NCBI RefSeq assembly: GCF_016836705.1
Contig: NZ_JAFCGY010000035.1
Location: 1 to 53,477 of the forward strand
From: Mesorhizobium caraganae
GTDB taxonomy: Bacteria > Pseudomonadota > Alphaproteobacteria > Rhizobiales > Rhizobiaceae
Direction: 5' to 3'
Length of the DNA: 53,477 nt
Numbering within the stretch: the first letter of the stretch is position 1; every line of letters begins with the position of its first letter. This document shows positions 49,945-53,477 of this stretch, one piece after another. A model generated the notes under the pieces. It saw only the letters and a program-made list of their open reading frames with translations, searched no databases and had not been told where the DNA came from. The translations under genes and the position numbers were made by a program.

Positions 49945-50286
49945 ATGCCGACACCGCACTGGCCAAAAGTCTCGACCGTGGAACTGGAGGATTGGGGCGC
50001 GGGCAGCAACACGCTGGCCGGCTCGCCGCGCGCTTCGGGCAGGATCCTGTCGCAGAACCCTGACGGTTCGAGCGAATGCGGCCTGTGGTCGTGCACGCCG
50101 GGCTCGCGAAAAGTCACCTTTGCCGCCGACGAGTTCTGCCATTTCCTGTCGGGCCACGGCACTTATGTCCACGAGAACGGCGAAGAAATCCCGGTCGAGG
50201 CCGGCACGCTGGTGTTCTTTCCCGCCGGCTGGACCGGCACCTCCATCGTTACCCAAACGCTGACCAAAGCCTTCATGTGCCGCTGA
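49945..50286 (+). CDS. Small cupin protein, second of three in tandem
   Basis: This 113-residue paralogue of the first cupin shares VELEDWGAGSN, CGLWSCTPGSRKVTF, ADEFCHFLSGHGTYVHENGE and FPAGWTGTSIV. It differs at the end, ending KAFMCR in place of VYMLA. The ATG at 49945 follows CAGGAGCAAGAC; an earlier frame from 49888 overlaps the first cupin and is rejected. Same operon, 22 bases after the first. Confidence 0.85.
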   Translation: MPTPHWPKVSTVELEDWGAGSNTLAGSPRASGRILSQNPDGSSECGLWSCTPGSRKVTFAADEFCHFLSGHGTYVHENGEEIPVEAGTLVFFPAGWTGTSIVTQTLTKAFMCR

Positions 50287-50308
50287 GCACTTTTTCAAGG
50301 AAATCGCT

Positions 50309-50653
50309 ATGACCACGCCCATCATGCAATCCCCGCTCACCATTACCGAACTCGTCGACTGGGGCGTCATCCCGACGATGATCGAGGGTGAGTCCCACAC
50401 CTCGGGCAAGCTGCTCTACAAAGGGCCGGAAGGCCGCTCCGAATGCGGCCTGTGGGTCTGCACCCCGGGCAAGTGGCATTGCCACGTCACCCGTGACGAG
50501 TTCTGCCACTTCCTCGAGGGACGCTGCACCTATGTCCATGAATCCGGCGAGGTCATCGAGATCGAGCCGGACACGGCAGCGTTCTTTCCGCAGGACTGGA
50601 AGGGCATCTGCACCGTCCATGAGACGATCAAGAAGGTCTACATGATTCGCTGA
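50309..50653 (+). CDS. Small cupin protein, third of three in tandem
   Basis: This 114-residue paralogue is closer to the first copy at its end (CTVHETIKKVYMIR) and to the second in the middle (CGLWVCTPGKWHCHV, RDEFCHFLEGRCTYVHESGE). All three keep the DExCHF motif. AAGGAAATCGCT precedes its ATG. Three sequential copies of a single-domain cupin in one operon suggest subunits of one hetero-oligomer or enzymes for several steps. Confidence 0.85.
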   Translation: MTTPIMQSPLTITELVDWGVIPTMIEGESHTSGKLLYKGPEGRSECGLWVCTPGKWHCHVTRDEFCHFLEGRCTYVHESGEVIEIEPDTAAFFPQDWKGICTVHETIKKVYMIR

Positions 50654-50673
50654 GCGGATCTGAGAGGATGTCC

Positions 50674-52182
50674 ATGGATTTCTCCGCTGACCGGCCGGCG
50701 TTCTTCGTCAATCCGGACTACCGACCGATGACCGGCGCGAAAAAACCGGTGATCGATCCGGCGACGCTCGAAACCGTCGGCACCATCTCCGCCGCGACGA
50801 ATGGCGAGATCGACGCCGCGTTGACTGCGGCGACCACAGCGCAGGCCGCCTGGAAAAAACTCGACGCCAAGAGCCGGGCAAAACACCTGCATGCGGTCGC
50901 CAATGCCATCGAGGCGGCCGACTTCACCCGATGCGCCGAACTGATGGTGCGCGAAATGGGCAAGCCTTATCCGGAGGCGATCGGCGAGATCGCCAATTGT
51001 GCGCCGATCTTCCGCTACTATGCCGAGATGGCGCGTGATGATGCCGGCAAGGTGGCCGGCACGACGCAGGCCGGCTCGTTCCAATATGCGCGCTACGAGC
51101 CGTACGGCGTCTCGGTCCACATCATGCCCTACAATTTCCCGATCCTGCTGATGTGCTGGACAGTGGCGGCTTCGCTTGCCGCCGGCAATGCCTGCATCAT
51201 CAAGCCGGCCGAGGCGACGACGCTGTCGACGCTCGACTATATGAGCGTATTTCGCTCGCTGCCGGAGGGGCTTGTCTCCTGCCTGCCCGGCGCAGCCGCC
51301 ACCGCCCAGGCGCTGATCGCGTCCGACCGCACCCATGCGGTGGCCTTCACCGGCTCGGTCGCTGCCGGCAAGGCCGTGGCGGTCGCCTGCGCCGAACGCA
51401 TGAAGTCTTGCGTCATCGAGGCCGGCGGCAGCGATCCGCTGATCATCAGCCAGCACGCCCCGCTGGAGGTGGCGGCCGCCGGCAGCGTCACCGCCGCTTT
51501 CCACCTCACCGGCCAGGTCTGCACGTCGGCCGAGCGCTTCTTCGTCGTCGATTCGGTGCATGATCGCTTCGTCGAACTGTTCGCCGAGAAGACGCTGGCG
51601 CTTCGCATCGGCAACGGCATGGACAAAACCGAGATCGGTCCACTGATCAGCGAGGCCGCGAGGGCAAAAGTGATGCGGCTGGTCGACGACGCCATTGCGC
51701 GCGGCGCCAGGGCCGTCACTGGCGGCCGTATCCCGCCGGCGCACAACACCGGCTGGTTCTACGAACCAACGATCCTGACCGGCGTCACCCCCGATATGGC
51801 GATCGTACGCGAAGAGTGTTTCGGGCCGGTCGCCGCGATCTGCCGCGTCAAGGATTTCGACGAGGCGATCCGGCTTGCCAATGACAGCCCGTTCGGCCTC
51901 GGCGCCTCGGTCTTCACCACCGATCTTGCCGAGGCACATGAGGCGGCCGAGCGGCTCGAAGCCGGCATGGTCTGGGTCAACAATCCGCTGATCGACAATG
52001 ACGCCTTGCCCTTCGGCGGTTGGAAGGCCTCAGGCCTTGGCCGCGAGCTCGGCCGCCAGGGGCTCGACGCTTTCCGCCGCTCCAAGATGGTCATCATCGA
52101 CCACAAGCCGGCGATCCAGGACTGGTGGTACCCCTACCCCGACAGCTGGTTCCGCGAGACAGGCGGCCGCAAGCACGTATGA
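50674..52182 (+). CDS. NAD(P)-dependent aldehyde dehydrogenase
   Basis: This 502-residue ALDH has Asn154 in MPYNFP, the general base Glu249 in CVIEAGGSDP and the catalytic Cys283 in LTGQVCTSAERFF. The ending RRSKMVIIDHKPAIQDWWYP resembles succinate-semialdehyde or aminoaldehyde dehydrogenases (GabD/PuuC-like branch). It would oxidise the aldehyde made by the PuuB-like oxidase to a carboxylate. An ATG at 50668 touches the ribosome site GAGAGG, so 50674 is preferred. It is the last gene of the plus-strand amine operon. Confidence 0.92.
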   Translation: MDFSADRPAFFVNPDYRPMTGAKKPVIDPATLETVGTISAATNGEIDAALTAATTAQAAWKKLDAKSRAKHLHAVANAIEAADFTRCAELMVREMGKPYPEAIGEIANCAPIFRYYAEMARDDAGKVAGTTQAGSFQYARYEPYGVSVHIMPYNFPILLMCWTVAASLAAGNACIIKPAEATTLSTLDYMSVFRSLPEGLVSCLPGAAATAQALIASDRTHAVAFTGSVAAGKAVAVACAERMKSCVIEAGGSDPLIISQHAPLEVAAAGSVTAAFHLTGQVCTSAERFFVVDSVHDRFVELFAEKTLALRIGNGMDKTEIGPLISEAARAKVMRLVDDAIARGARAVTGGRIPPAHNTGWFYEPTILTGVTPDMAIVREECFGPVAAICRVKDFDEAIRLANDSPFGLGASVFTTDLAEAHEAAERLEAGMVWVNNPLIDNDALPFGGWKASGLGRELGRQGLDAFRRSKMVIIDHKPAIQDWWYPYPDSWFRETGGRKHV

Positions 52183-52257
52183 GATGATCCGGCAGAGCTT
52201 TGCGTCAGCCGATGCCATGCCGCTCGCTCGCCTTGAATTGCCTGCCTTGCCAGCCAA

Positions 52258-52502
52258 TCACGGGCCACGTTCGCGCGGCGGTTTGCGCGACTGGTTGGAG
52301 AGCCATCGCTGGCCTTGTCGCGCGATGGCGGATGAATCTCGCAGTCAAGGCGCTCAGGGAAACCAATCGCACTATTGACGAGATCGGACGAGCGATCGGC
52401 TATGAATCGGCGCCTTCATTCTCGCAGGCTTTCACCCGGCTGATCGGCCAGGCTCCCGGTCGCTATCGCCGAAGTTTGCAGCCGATTGGCCCGACGACCT
52501 GA
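52258..52502 (+). pseudogene. AraC-family regulator, C-terminal fragment with frameshift
   Basis: The frame starting at 52258 encodes SRATFARRFARLVGEPSLAL, the middle of an AraC HTH domain. A frameshift near 52313-52323 moves to another frame with RWRMNLAVKALRETNRTIDE, then IGRAIGYESAPSFSQAF, and a stop at 52500-52502. The rest of the regulator is missing. An adjoining part (52183-52257) has no recognisable content, and the stretch 52503-52643 has no visible gene. Confidence 0.75.
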
Positions 52503-52643
52503 GTACCTGACCCCTCCGATATCAGCTGGCTGGGCCGGCAGATCTCGCTGATCGCACCAAATTTCATCGAGAGAGTAGACCGACCCGATCTCGGTCGAGA
52601 AATCAGGGTTCCGGGATTGGTTGGCGGCTTGGCTCGTCCTTGC

Positions 52644-53039
52644 TTAGCCGACGACCGCGATCGCATCGATCTCTATCAGGTAGCCGGGAGACATCACAGC
52701 TATCCCGACTACGACGTTTGCTGGCTTGTGATCCCCGAACAGCTCGATCTGGGCCTGTTCAATGATCGGCACGTGTTCGTCACGTTTGTAGTCGACGATG
52801 TAAATTGTGATCTTGCAGACTTCCTCAGGCCGAGCGCCGGCGGCAGCAAGCGCGCGGCCAAGATTCCCGAATGCCAGGCGCGCCTGGGCTGCGAAATCAC
52901 CATGGCCAACGAGCTTGCCGTGTATGTCTTCCGGCTGCTGGCCTGAGACGAACACCAGCTTGCTTCCTGTTGCGACGACGACCTGGCTGTACATTTCTGG
53001 AACGGGCAGATCGTGGGGATTTATGCACTCGAGCGGCAT
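52644..53039 (-). CDS. RidA/YjgF-family protein lacking the usual arginine
   Basis: This 131-residue protein has the RidA trimer fold pattern: FVSGQQPEDIHGKLVG, QARLAFGNLGRALAAAGA, and the ending MSPGYLIEIDAIAVVG. In imine-deaminating RidA the Arg of the PARxxV motif contacts the substrate carboxylate; here the motif reads PANVVVGIAV, without Arg. It may therefore bind another ligand. It is monocistronic, and its ATG is preceded by GGAGACC at normal spacing. Confidence 0.85.
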   Translation of the reverse strand: MPLECINPHDLPVPEMYSQVVVATGSKLVFVSGQQPEDIHGKLVGHGDFAAQARLAFGNLGRALAAAGARPEEVCKITIYIVDYKRDEHVPIIEQAQIELFGDHKPANVVVGIAVMSPGYLIEIDAIAVVG

Positions 53040-53231
53040 TGAATAGGTCTCCTGCTATGATTGACGGGAACTGGCTACTTCACGGATCAAAATGCCAGGG
53101 TCTATTTGCCGGTCTACGACATTGTCGCCGAAGCGGGCGCTTCCCCTCGCAATCACAACCGCAAGCATCCGCATGTGAGCATCGCCGTGCACTGAACCGC
53201 TTCGGGCTCGCCGGCGGCTCCGAGGGTTAGG

Positions 53232-53325
53232 TTAGGCTCCCATGCGCGCCTCGTCGAGCATGGCGTAATATCGTCGGCCTCGGCGGGCGGAATGTTGCCG
53301 AAAGGCTCGAGCGGGCGGAGATGTT
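53232..53325 (-). mobile_element. IS3-family transposase C-terminal remnant
   Basis: The minus strand encodes HLRPLEPFGNIPPAEA and, after a frameshift, RYYAMLDEARMGA and a stop at 53232-53234. This matches the end of IS3-type integrase-core transposases, which typically read RRLLEPIGNIPPAEAE then YYAMLE. No other part of the element is visible. The stretch 53040-53231 has no recognisable feature. The remnant lies right beside the tRNA gene, a common insertion place. Confidence 0.75.
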
Positions 53326-53354
53326 TGAGCCCAGTCCGGCCGGCTGCCGCATAC

Positions 53355-53383
53355 AAAAAGGCCCGCACGAGGCGGGCTTTTTT
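53355..53383 (-). terminator. Intrinsic terminator downstream of tRNA-fMet
   Basis: GCCCGC (53361-53366) and GCGGGC (53372-53377) form a short GC stem. It has an A run at 53355-53359 and a T run at 53378-53383, so it can work in both directions. It lies five bases after the 3-prime end of the tRNA on the minus strand. Confidence 0.85.
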
Positions 53384-53387
53384 GATT

Positions 53388-53464
<77 letters not shown>

Positions 53465-53477
53465 TCAACCTTAGAGG

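Noticed and set aside
38787..52182. Reading the amine module as the standard putrescine Puu pathway
   Set aside because: PuuA-, PuuB- and aldehyde dehydrogenase-like genes are present, but no PuuD-like hydrolase or transaminase is. The glycosyltransferases and cupins are not part of that pathway, so the substrate is left open.
53153..53368. A 71-residue minus-strand frame next to the tRNA
   Set aside because: It begins inside the tRNA terminator, and its only recognisable part is the frameshifted IS3 transposase tail, so it is not a gene.

Overview
The window looks like the chromosome of a root-nodule-type alphaproteobacterium of the order Hyphomicrobiales (Rhizobiales), most like Mesorhizobium. 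The reasons are the high GC content, the dense four-base gene overlaps, the many ABC uptake systems, and several families of GC-rich palindromic intergenic repeats of the kind common in Mesorhizobium. The species is an inference from style; no marker gene is present. Apart from an initiator tRNA at the right edge there is no housekeeping block. Almost everything is nutrient uptake, catabolism and local regulators.

Layout. (1) 288-7955: two divergent operons for an unidentified sugar, polyol or sugar acid. The minus arm has a TIM-barrel isomerase, a Gfo/Idh/MocA dehydrogenase and a psicose/tagatose-epimerase-like protein. The plus arm has a second epimerase-like protein, an enolase-superfamily dehydratase/racemase, a FadR-type GntR regulator and a D-2-hydroxyacid dehydrogenase. 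(2) 8009-11912: single genes (secreted protein, amidase, GFA protein, secreted cupin) and a decayed MFS/AraC pair joined by a deletion. (3) 11972-17659: a complete carbohydrate ABC importer with two ATPases and a 78-residue membrane protein. (4) 18019-21299: TetR, then a Tm-1-like/UPF0261 protein, a PEP-hydrolase-family TIM barrel and a cupin. (5) 21474-28968: an M24 peptidase divergent from a Dpp-type peptide importer that ends in an ATC-hydrolase-like gene. One ATPase of this importer carries a palindromic repeat inserted in frame. (6) 28986-38638: a polyol-type module with DeoR, HAD phosphatase, AraM-type glycerol-1-phosphate dehydrogenase, FGGY kinase and TIM barrel, divergent from an ABC importer that ends in a 54-residue membrane protein. 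(7) 38787-52182: an amine module. The minus arm has a double-HTH GntR, a GT1 glycosyltransferase, a PuuA-like ligase and a PuuB-like oxidase. The plus arm has a PotD-, PotB-, PotC- and PotA-like importer, a second GT1 glycosyltransferase, three tandem cupins and an aldehyde dehydrogenase. (8) 52258-53464: AraC remnant, RidA-like gene, IS3 transposase remnant, tRNA-fMet.

How the parts fit. The palindrome TGGTnnnACCA occurs exactly at 3761, 3941, 17824, 18000 and 22829, with a variant at 22753. All lie in the promoter regions of modules 1, 3 and 5. In modules 1 and 3 a copy overlaps the inferred -10 box. This points to one GntR/FadR-type regulon, probably controlled by the regulator at 6174 or by a relative of it. 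In all four ABC importers the gap between the substrate-binding gene and the first permease holds a hairpin or repeat, which may set the excess of binding protein over permease.

The most unusual parts are the amine module with two glycosyltransferases and a cupin triplet (no closely matching described pathway is known to me) and the protein-coding palindromic repeat in the peptide importer ATPase.
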